Assembly (NCBI GenBank): GCA_037043455.1
Contig: JAWPHD010001331.1
Location: 1 to 64,000, forward strand
Direction: 5' to 3'
DNA: 64,000 nt
From: Cyrtodaria siliqua
Taxonomy: Eukaryota; Mollusca; Bivalvia; Adapedonta; Hiatellidae
Within the stretch, counting starts at the first letter, position 1. Each line of letters begins with the position of its first letter. The position numbers were made by a program, and so were the translations under genes. Under the pieces are notes generated by a model. It did not search any database. It was not told the origin of the DNA and was given only the letters and a program-made list of their open reading frames with translations. Positions 34,482 through 46,500 of the stretch are shown one piece after another.

Positions 34482-35000
34482 TTTAGCTCACCTGAGCCAA
34501 AGGCTCAAAGGTGAGCTATTGGGTCACTCTTCGTCGGTGGTCCGTCCATCCATCCGTCGTCTGGTATTAACTTTTGCTTCAAACTACTTCTCTCAGAAAC
34601 TGTTTTCGCAAAATTTCACATGGATGATACGGAGGTTAATGATTGCCAACCCCTAGACTATAAAACTTGTACAGATGAAGTCCCCAGAGTCAAAAACGGC
34701 AAATTGATACAAATTAGGTCAATGCGATATCCAAGATGGCCACCATTACCATATATGGTTAAAACCTTAAAAAGTCTTCTCAAGAACCACTGACAGTTTT
34801 TGACAGATCTCGACTCAGCATTCACGATGCCGTCCAGGTCGGTGTGTGTCAGTTTGTCCGATTTTCATTATAATATCTGCTTCATTACTTGCAGGGTTTT
34901 CACCAAATTCCACCAGAATGTTCAATCTCATTAAAATCAAAGCCTAATTATGGTTTGATACTCTCCGCTTTAGGATCTGACAACACAGGTCATGTCAGAT
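34482..35000 (+). mobile_element. TTTAGCTCACCTGAGC-type molluscan repeat
   Basis: Starts with the hairpin AGCTCACCTGAGCC...GGCTCAAAGGTGAGCT, followed by GTCCGTCCATCCATCCGTCG and AAGATGGCCACCATTACC. The 5' hairpin is a hallmark of an abundant bivalve and gastropod repeat. The right boundary is uncertain. 34,090-34,481 before it has no feature I can name. Confidence 0.6.
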
Positions 35001-35217
35001 CTACCTTTAATCTAATCAATATTCATGAGAAGCTCAACTAAATTCAACCAATGAAATCTCGCGCATTTCATATGCACTTCAGATGATGTTCGAGTGAACT
35101 GAACAAACAAATATCCATATAAAACACATGTATCCGGAAAAAAGGATAAAGTTGCTGTGTGTTAATGCTGTTGATTGCATGATGAATTCAAAGAAATGCA
35201 TTAAATGGCGTGTTTTA

Positions 35218-35640
35218 CAGCATGAATCAAAGATCAGCCGAGCTTATGCTGTGTGCGGTGTCAGTTGTCCATCCGTACGTTCGTCCATAAATCTTTTTTT
35301 ATAGCGACCTCCTGAAACTACTGGATGGAATGTTGCCCATGAAGTCTAGTTGATTCAAGCAAAAATTTACGGTGAAATCCAAGATGGCCACCAAAGCTAA
35401 AAATAGATTAAAAAAAACAAGTTTGTAGCAACTACTTCTTGAAAACTATAAGTGATATTGATATGGGACTTTTTCTAAAATGATCAGCATGACATGATGT
35501 TGATCCTTGTTGAAAATTATTTTGATTTGACGGTAAACATGGCTGCCAACTACTTGACAGATTTTCATGAAACTTCACAGGATTGCTGATCTAGCTATCA
35601 AAACCTATCGGTAGAGCTTCAAGAACATTATATTTGTATC
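35218..35640 (+). mobile_element. Degraded AGCTCGACTGATC-type element
   Basis: Contains ATCAAAGATCAGCCGAGCTTATG, AAGATGGCCACCAAAGC and GTAGAGCTTCAAGAACATT, matching the family at 30,284 with deletions. Confidence 0.5.
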
Positions 35641-35713
35641 TGAAAATGAAAAACATATATTCTACCGAGATTATTGCAACATTAGGTTTTCTATACAGTA
35701 CATATTAATACAT

Positions 35714-35885
35714 CTGGCCCGCTTAGCGCAGTTGGTCTTGAGACGTTCTATTATTATTACCCGCGAGTGTAATTTTAGTGTGGGTTACGAGTTCAACCCT
35801 ATTAAGTGGCACTTATTTTTTTTGTACCGCTATTGAATTCCATCAAACAATCTTGGTTTTATTCAACAAATATTCATTTTAATGC
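35714..35885 (+). mobile_element. tRNA-like SINE head related to the TTAA element interior
   Basis: CCCGCTTAGCGCAGTTGGTC (A-box-like) and GAGTTCAACCC (B-box-like) are followed by TTTTTTTTTGTACCGC and ATTGAATTCCATCAAACAATC. This is the inner part of the elements at 27,726 and 60,453 in reverse, without their AGGGACAC ends. It is not a functional tRNA: the 3' part and cloverleaf are not kept. 35,886-36,074 shows nothing further. Confidence 0.55.
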
Positions 35886-36819
35886 AACTATTATGTAACA
35901 CGTTGCTCCATTGGCTAACGCCTCAAATTTGCAACCGTAAAACGCCTGATTTACTGTCGGAAAAATTATGTGACGTCACATAACGTTGATACAAACAACG
36001 TCAACAAAATGCTGGCACCCATGAATTTTGGTTTTCATAGAAAATCAAGTGTGTATAATTATATGATTTGATTTTTAGCTCGACTATTCGAAGAATAAGA
36101 GAGCTTATGTAATCACCCCGGCGTCGGCGTCCCACATCAAGGTTTGCGTGTAAACTGTGTTTACAAGTCTATATCTCTTACATTTCTTATCCTAGCACAA
36201 CCAAATTTGGCCATGGGCTTCCTTATAGCATTATCTTAAGGGCTGCTTAAGCAATTTTGGTTCCTGTAACCCGTGGGCTCCCATGGAACCCAAATTATGA
36301 TAGCCCATAAAATGTATCCCATTTCACATCAAATTTTGCATGTAAGCTGTGTTTACAAGTCTATATCTCTTACAATTCTTATCCTAGCACAACCAAATTT
36401 GGCCATTAGCTTCCTTATAGCATTATCTTAAGGGCTGCTTAAGTAATTTTGGTTCCTGTAACCCCTGGGCTCCCATGGAACCCACATTCTGATAGCCCTT
36501 AAAATGTGTCTGTTTCACATCAAATTTTGCGTGTAAGCTGTGTTTACAGGTTTATATCTCTTACATTTCTTGTCCTAGCTGAACTAAATTTTGGAATTGG
36601 TTTCCTTATAGTATGTTATAAAGGGTTGGGTAAGTAATTTTGTCTTCTGCAAATTCTGGGCTCCCATGGAACCCAAATCGTGATGGCCCATGAAATGTGC
36701 AATAAAGGCAGATCTAGGTTTGCATGTAAGCATGTATATATCTATAATTTTGGTTTGGGATTTCTTATAGCATTTTGCATCTTATTCATACTTCACCCAT
36801 ATTGAGGCATGGGCTCCCT

Positions 36820-37905
36820 CCTCCCCCACGCCCTCACTCCCCGCCCCCCTCCACACCTCTTTTTTTTTTTTTTTTTTTTTTCACATATTTCTGTGTTGTT
36901 TTATTGTTGCCCCCTCCCACACCCCCACCCCCACCTCTCACCCCCTCCCCCCCCACCCCCCACTTGAAGCTCTATTTTTTTTCTTCATATTTCTTTGTTT
37001 TATAGTCAATTCTTACACATATATGTTGCCCCTCCCCACCCCAAACCCCCTGCCCCCCCCCGCCTCTCACCACTCCCCCTCCCCCCCCCCACACACACAC
37101 ACTTGAAACTCAAATTATATTTTTATATTTTTTTAACATATTTCTGTGTTGCTTATGTTAATTTTTTTTTTTTTTTTTTACATATTTCTGTGTTGTTTTA
37201 GTCAATTCTTACACATATATGTTGCCCCCTCCCCCCCACGCACCCCTGCATCTCACCCCTCTCCCCACTCCACTTGAAACTCTCACCACTCCCTCTTCAC
37301 CCCCCCCCCCCCCCCCACACTTGAAACTCATTTTTTTTCTTTCTTTTTTTTACATATTTCTGTGTTGTTTTAGTCAATTCTTACACATATATGTTGCCCC
37401 TCCCCCCCCCATGCACCCATGCGTCTCACCCCTCTCTCCCCCCTTCCCCCCCTCCTCCAATTGAAACCCTTTTTTTTTTTTTCTTTTACATATTTCTGTA
37501 TTGTTTTAGTGAATTCTTACATAGCTTCTTACACATATATGTTGCCCTCATCACCCCGACTCCCCACACCACCCATCCCCGCCTCTCCCACACCCCACCC
37601 CCCAACCCACTCAAAACTCGAGTTACTTTACATATTTCTGTGTTGCTTTAGACAATTCTTACAATTAGCTATGTTGCACCCGTCCCCACCCCACCTCTTC
37701 CACCACCCCACCTCTTCCACCACCCCCCATGCTTGAAACTGGAATATTTTTATTTAATGTTTATTGTTTTTTACATATATCTGTGTTGTTTTGGTAAATT
37801 CTTACACATAGCTTCTTTCACATATATGTTGCCCCCCTCCACCCCACTCCCTGCCTCACCACCCCCACCCCACCCCACCCCCCACTCGCAACTCGATTTT
37901 TTTTA
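36820..37905. repeat. C-rich/T-rich tandem array (about 160-180-bp units)
   Basis: Units repeat ACATATTTCTGTGTTGTTTT, TTCTTACACATATATGTTGCC and then 60-100 bases that are almost purely C with some A and T, ending CTTGAAACTC. The plus strand is nearly devoid of G over long stretches. The minus strand carries many runs of four or more G, giving G-quadruplex potential. Proline-rich frames here are compositional. Confidence 0.8.
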
Positions 37906-37909
37906 ATTT

Positions 37910-38985
37910 TAGCTCTAGTGATCAGAGATCAGCAGAGCTTATGCCGTGGTGCGGGGTCCGTCGTCCGTCTGTCCGTCTGTCTGTCCGTAAACTTTTATTT
38001 GTAGCTACAACTCCTCTGAAACTACTAGATGGATATTCATGAAACTTTACAGAAATGTTGCCCATAAAGTCTAGTTGATCCTAGCAAAAATTCATGTTGA
38101 TGTGAAATCCAAGATGGCCGTCAAAGCTAAAAATAGAGTTTTAAAATACAAGTTTGTAGCGACTACTTCTTGAAAACTATAAGTGATATTGATATGGGAC
38201 TTTTTCTAAAATGATCAGCATGACATGATGTTGATCCTTGTCAAAAATCGTTTTGATTCAACGTTAAACATGGCTGCCAGCGGCCATCTTTGTTTACATA
38301 GAGTTATATAGTAAAAACTTGTAGCGACTACTCCTCTGAAACTACCTGACGGATTTTCATGAAACTTTACAGGAATGTTGCTCTTGATGTCTAATTGATC
38401 CTAGCAAAATTTCAGATCTGCCAGAAATTCAAGATAGCCGTCACAGCTAAAAATAGATTTTTAAAAAATAAGTTTGTAGCGACTACTTCTTGAAAACTAT
38501 AAGTGATATTGATATGGGACTTTTTCTAAAATGATCAGCATGACATGATGTTGATTCTTGTGGAAAATTATTTTGATTCGACGTTAAACATGGCTGCCAG
38601 TGGCCATCTTTGGGTACATAGAGTTATATAGTAAAAACTTGTAGCGACTACTCCTCTGTAACTACTTGACGGATGTTCATGAAACTTCACAGGAATGTTG
38701 CTCTTGATGTCTAGTTGATCCTAGAAAAATTTCAGGTCGGCCGGAAATTTAAGATGGCCGCCACAGCTAAAAATAGATTTAAAATAAATAAGTTTGTAGC
38801 GACTAGATCTTCTTCAAAACTATAAGAAATATTGATATGGGACTTTTTCTAAAATGATCAGTATGACATGATGTTGGGCCTTGTCGAAAATCGTTTTGAT
38901 TTGACGTTAAACATGGCTACCAGTGGCCGTCTTTGTTTACATAGAGTTATATAATGAAAACTTGTAGCGACTACTCCTCTGATAC
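37910..38985 (+). mobile_element. AGCTC...GATCAGC-type element nested in the C-rich array
   Basis: Begins TTTTAGCTCTAGTGATCAGAG and contains about three 280-bp units. It stops in CGACTACTCCTCTGA, where the host array resumes with TACATATTTCTGTGTAG. The host repeat is split by it. Confidence 0.65.
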
Positions 38986-39190
38986 ATATTTCTGTGTAGT
39001 TTTGGTAAATTCTTACACATAGCTATGTTGCGCTCCCAACCCCACCCCACATTGTTTAGCCTTGTTTGCTGATGTTATATACTAGCTATATAATTTATTA
39101 TTCTCTGAAAAATCGAATAGTCGAATTGCGCTGTTCTCCGACAGCTCTTGTATATTTGTAGCATTTGAATGGTAAATCATCAGAATCGAA

Positions 39191-40410
39191 ATAACCATGC
39201 TAAGATTTTCAATCTGGGACAGTACAGTACAGCTCTAGCGAACCCCACACTTTACTCTTTCACGCCGCGTGAGGAATTTACAAATCGCGTAATTACGCAG
39301 AGTTTAGATGATAAAACTACTCGGAGTGGGAAAAGCTTCTCGGCATACTTACGCCATGGAAGTACGCCACGATACTTCGCTTAGACAAATTTAGAGTTCG
39401 CCGAGTCGAAACTGCGCAGGTAAAAGGTGCAACTTTTTATAATTGCAGTCATTTTAATGCATGATTATTCAATAACTTAAGAAAAAATCGAAGCAGAAGA
39501 CAATTTTACTTTTGTTTTGGAAAAGCGAATGCGTGAAGATTCGAATGCCCGGATTATGTATACTGGGTCACGACAGTTATATGGTGGTTCCTGTTACCGG
39601 CTTCGCGGCCACTGAACATAAAATTCAATCAGTACTTATTATACTGGAAATTATAATTATATTTTTAAATAATCGTTATTTGTAACAAATTTATACTATT
39701 CTGCTGTTTATTATTAATACATCGATGGGTTCTTTAGTCAGAATTTTTTTTTAAACAATTCCGAGTTATAAACCCGTTGTTAGTGCCGCCTTGTTAAAAT
39801 GTACATACATGGCCAAGGATTATGGGCATTTATGTCGGTTGAAGACTGTGACTTTTGGACAACAGAAACGAACAAAACTTGTGATTAAATGCATTAAAAG
39901 GTTGAAATACGTATTTGTTTCGAAATTAGTCATTATATTTATCAGTCGTGTCAACTTTGCACAGAAAAGATTCACTCGGCGTCGCATTGTTTGTACTTCT
40001 TTTTGCGATTGATTGCTTTTTCAAGCGTGCTGTCGGACAAGTTGACAAGTTGTCGAAAATTCAGATTTCTTTTTATTCCCAATAAAAAATCATCACAGGT
40101 TTGCACTCATGGTTAATTGGATTCTACGCGGAGTCACTCGGAGTGTTTGATCACTCTGATGTTTGACTCGACAGTGGCTTACTTTCTCCGCGTGGATTCG
40201 CCGAGTCCAAACACTGACTTCGCGTAGAATCGCGCGGCACTCGATACCACCAAACTCGGCGAATCAAGTAAAGTGTGGGATTTGCTTGAGCTGTACTGTA
40301 TGTGGTTGGTTTTATGGTCTGAAATTACGATTTACGGTTCTGCAGCTAAAACAAAATTTCAGACAATAAAACCACTCACATACTGTCCCAGACTGAAAAT
40401 CATGGTTATC
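39191..40410. mobile_element. 1.2-kb fold-back element with nested inverted repeats
   Basis: Outer ends ATAACCATG...GATTTTCAATCTGGG and CCCAGACTGAAAATCATGGTTAT are complementary. Inner arms AGTACAGCTCTAGCGAAC..CCCACACTTTACT (39,221-39,256) and AGTAAAGTGTGGGATTTGC (40,267-40,298) are also complementary. A third palindrome, ATGTGGTTGGTTTTATGG...CCACTCACAT, lies at 40,300-40,382. The interior is richer in CG and in CGCCGAGTC / GACTCGGCG-like motifs. No transposase domain was recognised. Confidence 0.7.
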
Positions 40411-41104
40411 TCTTAAATAATGGTTGCTGTGTTATGTTTGTCAATGCAATTTTTTGCGTTTTTATAAGCTAAAAGTTACGGACATTGCCCCGTGTGGTTC
40501 CCGGGGGCCCCCGTTTGGTCACGGGGCAAAGAATAGGGCCACTGCAGATCCCTTTGGAGGGGTAGGCAGAGGGGTAGAATCCTCCTAAATTCATGTTCAT
40601 TTTATCATTTTTTGTTCATGTTCATTAAAGGTCTTCATCATGATCCCTGCATTGTTTTAGGTGCTATCTCACTCGCATCAAAAGAGCAATGGCAGAAAAT
40701 CAATAACGTGGCTCCAGCGTAAATGGAGTTTCTACGATAGAATTTGCAGCAACTCTGCAGTTCAGGGTGAGTAGGTTCTAGGCCCATTTTTCATATTTTA
40801 TCTCGATGTACATGGAAGATGAGCCTGGCATGTTCACGCCTGTTAGGCGCCATATAACCTTTTCATGTGTTGGTGCGCCTTAAAACCCCAATTCAGTTCA
40901 ATTCAGTTGTCTCTTTCAATACCGAGCGTAGACTGTTCCAATGCTTGTAATGTCAATCTGACCTGACCTCCAATGGAGTGTTGTCAGAACCTTAGTAGTG
41001 TAGAGTATCGTAGCGTGATAACGCGTCTGATTTTAATGAGATTGCCAGAATGTTCATTATGTGGATCCAACATCACTTGTACAATTTCGGGTTGCTGTGA
41101 TCTA
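40411..41104. other. Spacer with one exon-like block
   Basis: 40,661-40,780 has an acceptor-like TTGTTTTAG and a donor-like GGGTGAGTAGG around an open stretch, but its translation matches nothing I recognise and does not resemble PI4KA. Otherwise nothing is seen. Confidence 0.3.
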
Positions 41105-41575
41105 CTTCGATGAAATATAGGTCACATTCGGTCTCTGCTACAACATTCCTGTCTTGCTTCTTTTTCACCGGATTTTCACCAATCTTTACCAGAATGTTCC
41201 TTATAGCATCTAACATCATTTGCACAATTTCGGGTCGCTGTGACATACTTTTGACAAAATATAGGTCACATCAGGTTTCCGCTACGACATGCTTATCTTG
41301 CTTCTTTCTCGCAGGACCTTCACCAAACTTCATCAAAATGTTCTGTTTATGCATCTAACATACTTTAGATGAAATATAGATCACATCCGGTCTCCGCGGA
41401 CATGCATATCTTGCTTCTTTCTTGCAGGATTTTCACCAAACTTCATCACAATGTTCCTTTCATGCATCTACCATCATGTGCAAAATATTTGGTCAATGTG
41501 ACCTACTTTCGACGAAATATAGGTCACAACCGGTCTCCGCTACGCCATGCATCTTGCACTGTTAATGACATTGAT
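41105..41575. repeat. Tandem repeat of about 115-145 bp
   Basis: About 3.5 units, each with GAAATATAGGTCACATTCGG, GCTTCTTTCTCGCAGG and TTTTCACCAAACTTCATC. A typical sub-repeat of bivalve non-autonomous elements. Confidence 0.6.
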
Positions 41576-41593
41576 TAAATTAAATAAAGTAAT

Positions 41594-41819
41594 AGATAGG
41601 GTCTGGTCTCAGCGAGTTGGCTTAAAATAACCAATGAGCTGAGACAGACTCTATCTTTTTTGTAGCATGGTGTACTTAGTAACACTGTGACATCATAGTG
41701 ACCGTACTCTAAATTCCAATATCCGGTAGTTGTAGTATGGTATAGCCACGCCCCTTTAGATAACTAACTTAAACGATTTAATGCTCTGCATTCATCAAAG
41801 GAAATGTCACCGACCATGC
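41594..41819 (+). repeat. Dispersed repeat, inverted relative to 59,208-59,480
   Basis: Contains GTCTGGTCTCAGCGAGTTGG, CCACGCCCCTTTAG and AAATGTCACCGACCATG. The same segments occur in reverse order and complement at 59,208-59,480. It carries a hairpin around CTCAGC...GCTGAG. 41,820-42,404 after it has no feature I can name. Confidence 0.75.
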
Positions 41820-42404
41820 TACAAGTATGTAAGGAACAAATATTTCCAAAAATCTGGACTTTTCACAATAGGGCCTTCTTAAGTGATGAATTCATAAAAA
41901 ATTCTTATGACAATATTTTATTGGTTTCAGTGGAGACAAGGTAGCATATTTATCAAAATATTTTAGCATAATTTGAAGGTAATTTCATGAACTTGCTACA
42001 GATATAGTAACCTAGTCATCTTGTGTTGCCTTTACTATACTAAAGGAAAAAAGAAACGCAACTCGGGAATTTCTGCTATATATTATATGTATAATATGCT
42101 GCTGTTAATCAAATGGTACATGGCTACATTTATCTTTTGGAAAAAAAACTAAAAAGACATACCATACCAAATGTTATCCCTTTAAAGTTTCATTATTGAT
42201 AGAATAGCATTTGGCTCAAGCAGGTGAGCAAACTAGGGTTGCAATTTTTTCAATCTCTTTACATTAAACTCAGTACTGAAATGGCTCAAAATTTCAAAGC
42301 GGAACTTCAACATTTATGACTTTTGTTTCACAAAGTGTACTATGATTTTAAAGTCTGCAGCAGCACAGTTTGGTCCTTCTCTAACTAGCTGTTACCATTT
42401 TTTA

Positions 42405-43500
42405 TGCCCCCACCACTGAATGGTCAAGGGACATAGCATTAGCCATGTCCGGCCATAAGTCTGGCCGTCCGAGTGTCCGTCCCGAAAAGTTTGTGTTTCT
42501 ATCTTCTCCCACACTTTTCAACCCATTGTTTGGAAACTTTACAGGATACTTTCCTATAATGTCAAGATGTGTATATCGATTCGTCAAAATCAGCCTTGTT
42601 ACAGCCTTTGTTTTCTTCGAATTTTACGTTAAAATATCTTGTTTAGAGTCTATCTCCTCTCACAGTTTCCAACTGATTTTTTCCAAACTTTACAGGATGC
42701 TTACCTATGATGTCAAGACGTGTATATCGATTCGTCAAAATCAGCCTTGTTACAGCCTTTGTTTTCTTCGAATTTTGTGTTAAAATATCTTGTTTGTCTA
42801 TCTCCTCTCACAGTTTCCAACCGATGTTTTCCAAACTGTACAGGATGCTTACCTATAATGTCAAGATGTGTATATCGATTCATCAAAATCAGCCTTGTTA
42901 CAGCCTTTGTTTTCTTCGAATTTTGTGTTAAAATATCTTGTTTCTCTATCTCCTCTCACAGTTTCCAACCGATGTTTTCCAAACTTTACAGGATGCTTAC
43001 CTATAATGTCAAGATGTGTATATCGATTCATCAAAATCGGCCTTGTTACAGCCTTTGTTTTCTTCGAATTTTGTGTTAAAATATCTTGTTTGTCTATCTC
43101 CTCTCACAGTTTCCAACCGATGTTTTCCAAACTGTACAGGATGCTTACCTATAATGTCAAGATGTGTATATCGATTCATCAAAATCAGCCTTGTTACAGC
43201 CTTTGTTTTCTTCGAATTTTGTGTTAAAATATCTTGTTTGTCTATCTCCTCTCACAGTTTCCAACCGATGTTTTCCAAACTTTACAGGATGCTTACCTAT
43301 AATGTCAAGATGTGTATATCGATTCATCAAAATCGGCCTTGTTACAGCCTTTGTTTTCTTCGAATTTTGTGTTAAAATATCTTGTTTGTCTATCTCCTCT
43401 CACAGTTTCCAACTGATTTTTTCCAAACTTTACAGGATGCTTACCTATGATGTCAAGACGTGGCAGTCGATTCCGCATCAAAGTCGACCTTGTATTACCG
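42405..43500 (+). repeat. TTTATGCCCCC element with 148-bp tandem array, about 6 units
   Basis: Starts TTTTTATGCCCCCACCACTG. From about 42,545 the unit (CAGGATGCTTACCTATAATG, GTGTATATCGATTC, CAGCCTTGTTACAGCC, TAAAATATCTTGTTT) recurs every 148 bp: CAGGATGCTT at 42,693, 42,841 and 42,989, continuing to 43,437. Because 148 is not a multiple of 3, one repeat read in successive frames yields the series of 119-codon frames. These are not genes. Confidence 0.8.
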
Positions 43501-43534
43501 GAATGTTTTAATATGATGTTATAATATATTACAG

Positions 43535-46500
43535 GGGTCCAGTTTTATGTCCTACACAGAGAGGCTCGGAGCTGAGAGAAGACATAATGATGTTGGTACA
43601 GTTCTGGTTGTTGATCCACTCTGACAAAAAATACTTCAATATGAATTTGTTCCCTTCTGCAGGTGAGAAAAAAAAAAGATTTTATTTAATTATTGCTGTT
43701 TTGTGTGGATCCGTGTGTTTGTAACTTTTGTTTCACACACTTCGCTGATGTGGTAGAGTGATTAGGGCAGTGGACTTAACATCTGGAAGAACAGGGCTCA
43801 GATCTCTCCAGGGAGAATAACTCTTTAGGTTAGTATCTACATTTTCTCTGAAATCAGCCATAGATCTGAGAGGAAAAAACAACAACATAAATTCTAAATT
43901 GACATATGCAGATTTCTGAAAGAATATAATCAAATGTGCAGCCTGCTAGTCAATACCAATTGCATAAATAAAGCTTTTATCGCTTTTGACACCATCCCAT
44001 CCTTTAATAACAGGTGAGTAACCAGACGGAATCTCGGAAGCCGTAGCTCCCACATCATTTTTTCTGATATAGTGTCCAGAAGCCCAGGCATGCCCCTGGA
44101 TGGGCCTTCACCACTCAAATCAAATTTTGGGCTTCCACTTTGCAGGCCTGCCAAATATCCAGATAAAATCCTGATTATCCAGATTTTTCAGTCGCTCTCC
44201 AGATCTTCGGATTTAAATGTACCATCTCTGGGGACATAGCCCCTGGTTCAAAACTTGAAAACCATAGAGATCTTCACCCTATAACCATATATACACTTAA
44301 TGGACATGAAAAGACAGACATAGCCCCTGGGTCAAAACTTGAAAATCATAGAGATCTTCACCCAAAAAACATATATACACACTTTGCCTGAACACTTTAA
44401 GGTGAGTGCGGGAATTTGCAATTTCTTTTCATTTTTGCAAAGATCGTTAGGTTAGCAGTTGAGGGCATTCAGGGCCAAAATGATCGTTTAGAGGATGGAA
44501 GCTTTGTTTTTCACTTGAATTCCACCAGATTTGTTAAGATACAGGCCCTCTTGAGCCTCTTGTTCTTGTTTGTATTTGCAACGATGTTAACAGAATAAAA
44601 AAAAATATTACCAAATTATCATTAACAGTGGAGGACAGCCAGCAATCAGAAGATTTCTCCAGTGTCAACCAGATGACCATGTCTAGTGCAGACTTTGCTC
44701 AGTCCAAAAAATGGCTTATGTCCATCAACAGTGGCAACACCACATTGTCAAAAAGATCTGTCAGTAAGTATTGTAATAAGTGACACACTACTAGTGTCCA
44801 AGCAGTATTCGGCACATTTATAAACTTTTAATGAAAGCATATTTAAAATAGATGTAGTGTTTTCATTTACAACCACCATACGAAGGCTTAGCCTTCTGCA
44901 CGCAATATACGATGACCTTCAAGTTGATTTTGAGAAAACCACACTAGGCACGTTCACTTCAATTATCAGGGGGTAAAACATGGATTCTTTGTCACCGCCA
45001 TGAATAGTTTGCGTGATGTTGTTCACATCATTAAAACAATGATATTTCTTTAATTTAAATTCATTCTTAACCCATAAGTTTTTATGAAACGAAAGTAGTA
45101 AAGTTTGCTTATTCCCCTGCTTTAATTATTTACTTCGAATTGACCCTTTTTTTCATAAAAAAGTATGTTTTTGTTTTATTAATAAAATTGATACGTCAAT
45201 GTAAGTCTTAAAATATTTTCATTTATCCTCTGCTGTACTTCTGAATTAAATATGTAAAAGAGAATACAGTGTCACTTTATTTATTTTTATCTGCACATTT
45301 GCATGGAGACGCATCGTTCCCCGGCAACAGGGATCAACACAATATTTTGTTGCTGTTCTTTTATAAAGTGTTTAAACACGTGCTATTTACCTCTCGTAGT
45401 TTGTTGTTTTATCTTTACCATTCAGATGAAAATGTCCCAACAAAAATATACATCAAGAATTAAAACTATTGAGAAAAACGTGTTTAAAATGAATATCGAG
45501 GAAACTGTTAGGTGCCGAAAACTAGTTGGACACCAGTATACATTGGCGTAACTGACAAACCAGCATATTACCAAAGCCCCACAATGACTGACAAAATGGA
45601 ATGACTGACAAAATTAAATGACTGACAAAGTGAAATGACTGACAAAATGGAATGACTGACAAAGTGGAATGACTGACAAAATGAAATGACTAACAAAATT
45701 TAATGACTGACAAGGTGGAATGACTGACAAAATAAAATTACTAGCAAAATGAAGACTCCTGACAAAATTAAATACATTACTGTAACCACACATTGAAATA
45801 ACTGCTACTTTGAAATAACTGCCAAATACCATACTGTTACCACACAATGAAATAACTGTCAAAATGAAATAACTGTCAATTACCTTACTGTTACTACACA
45901 ATGAAATAACTGTCAAATACCTTTCTGTTACCACACAATGAAATAACTGTCAAATTTCTTACTGTTAACACATTGAAATAACTGCTATTTTGAAATAATT
46001 GTCAAATACCTTATTGTTACCACACAATGAAATAACTGTTACCTCACAATGAAATAACTGTCAAATTCCTTACTGTTACCACACAATGAAATAACTGTCA
46101 AAATGAAATAACTGTCAAATACCTAACTGTTACCACACAATGAAATAACTGTCAAATTTCTTACTGTTACCACACATTGAACTAACTGTCAAATACCTTA
46201 CTGTTACCACACAATGAAATAACTGTCAAATTTCTTACTGTTAACACATTGAAATAACTGCTACTTTGAAATAATTGTCAAATACCTTATTGTTACCACA
46301 CAATGAAATAACTGTCAAATTTCTTACTGTTACCACACAATGAAATAACTGTCAAATTTCTTACTGTTAACACATTGAAATAACTGCTACTTTGAAATAA
46401 TTGTCAAATACCTTATTGTTACCACACAATGCAATAACTGTCAAATACAAAACTGTTACCACACAATGAAATGACTGTCAAACACAATACTGTAAGACTG

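Larger units (their letters stand above)
36075..39152 (+). mobile_element. TTTAGCTCGACTATTCG...CAGCTCTTGT composite element
   Basis: Starts TTTTTAGCTCGACTATTCGA and ends at about 39,150 with TCGAATAGTCGA, a GCTGT...ACAGC hairpin and TCTTGT. The CGACTATTCGA / TCGAATAGTCG pair forms matching ends 3.1 kb apart. Inside are about 185-bp units with GTGTTTACAAGTCTATATCTC (36,150-36,700), a C-rich tandem array, and a nested AGCTC...GATCAGC element. Confidence 0.6.

Noticed and set aside
35714..35800. Possible tRNA gene
   Set aside because: A and B boxes are present but the acceptor stem and anticodon arm are not; the sequence continues into a SINE-like body shared with other elements.
36775..37736. 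Proline-rich frames of 68-105 codons
   Set aside because: Products of the C-rich tandem array; composition alone explains them.
40661..40780. Possible upstream PI4KA exon with splice-like borders
   Set aside because: The translation does not resemble the residues expected before the 43,535 exon, and the phase could not be tied to it.
42445..43511. Series of 112-119-codon overlapping frames
   Set aside because: The same 148-bp repeat read in three frames; no domain or start context.
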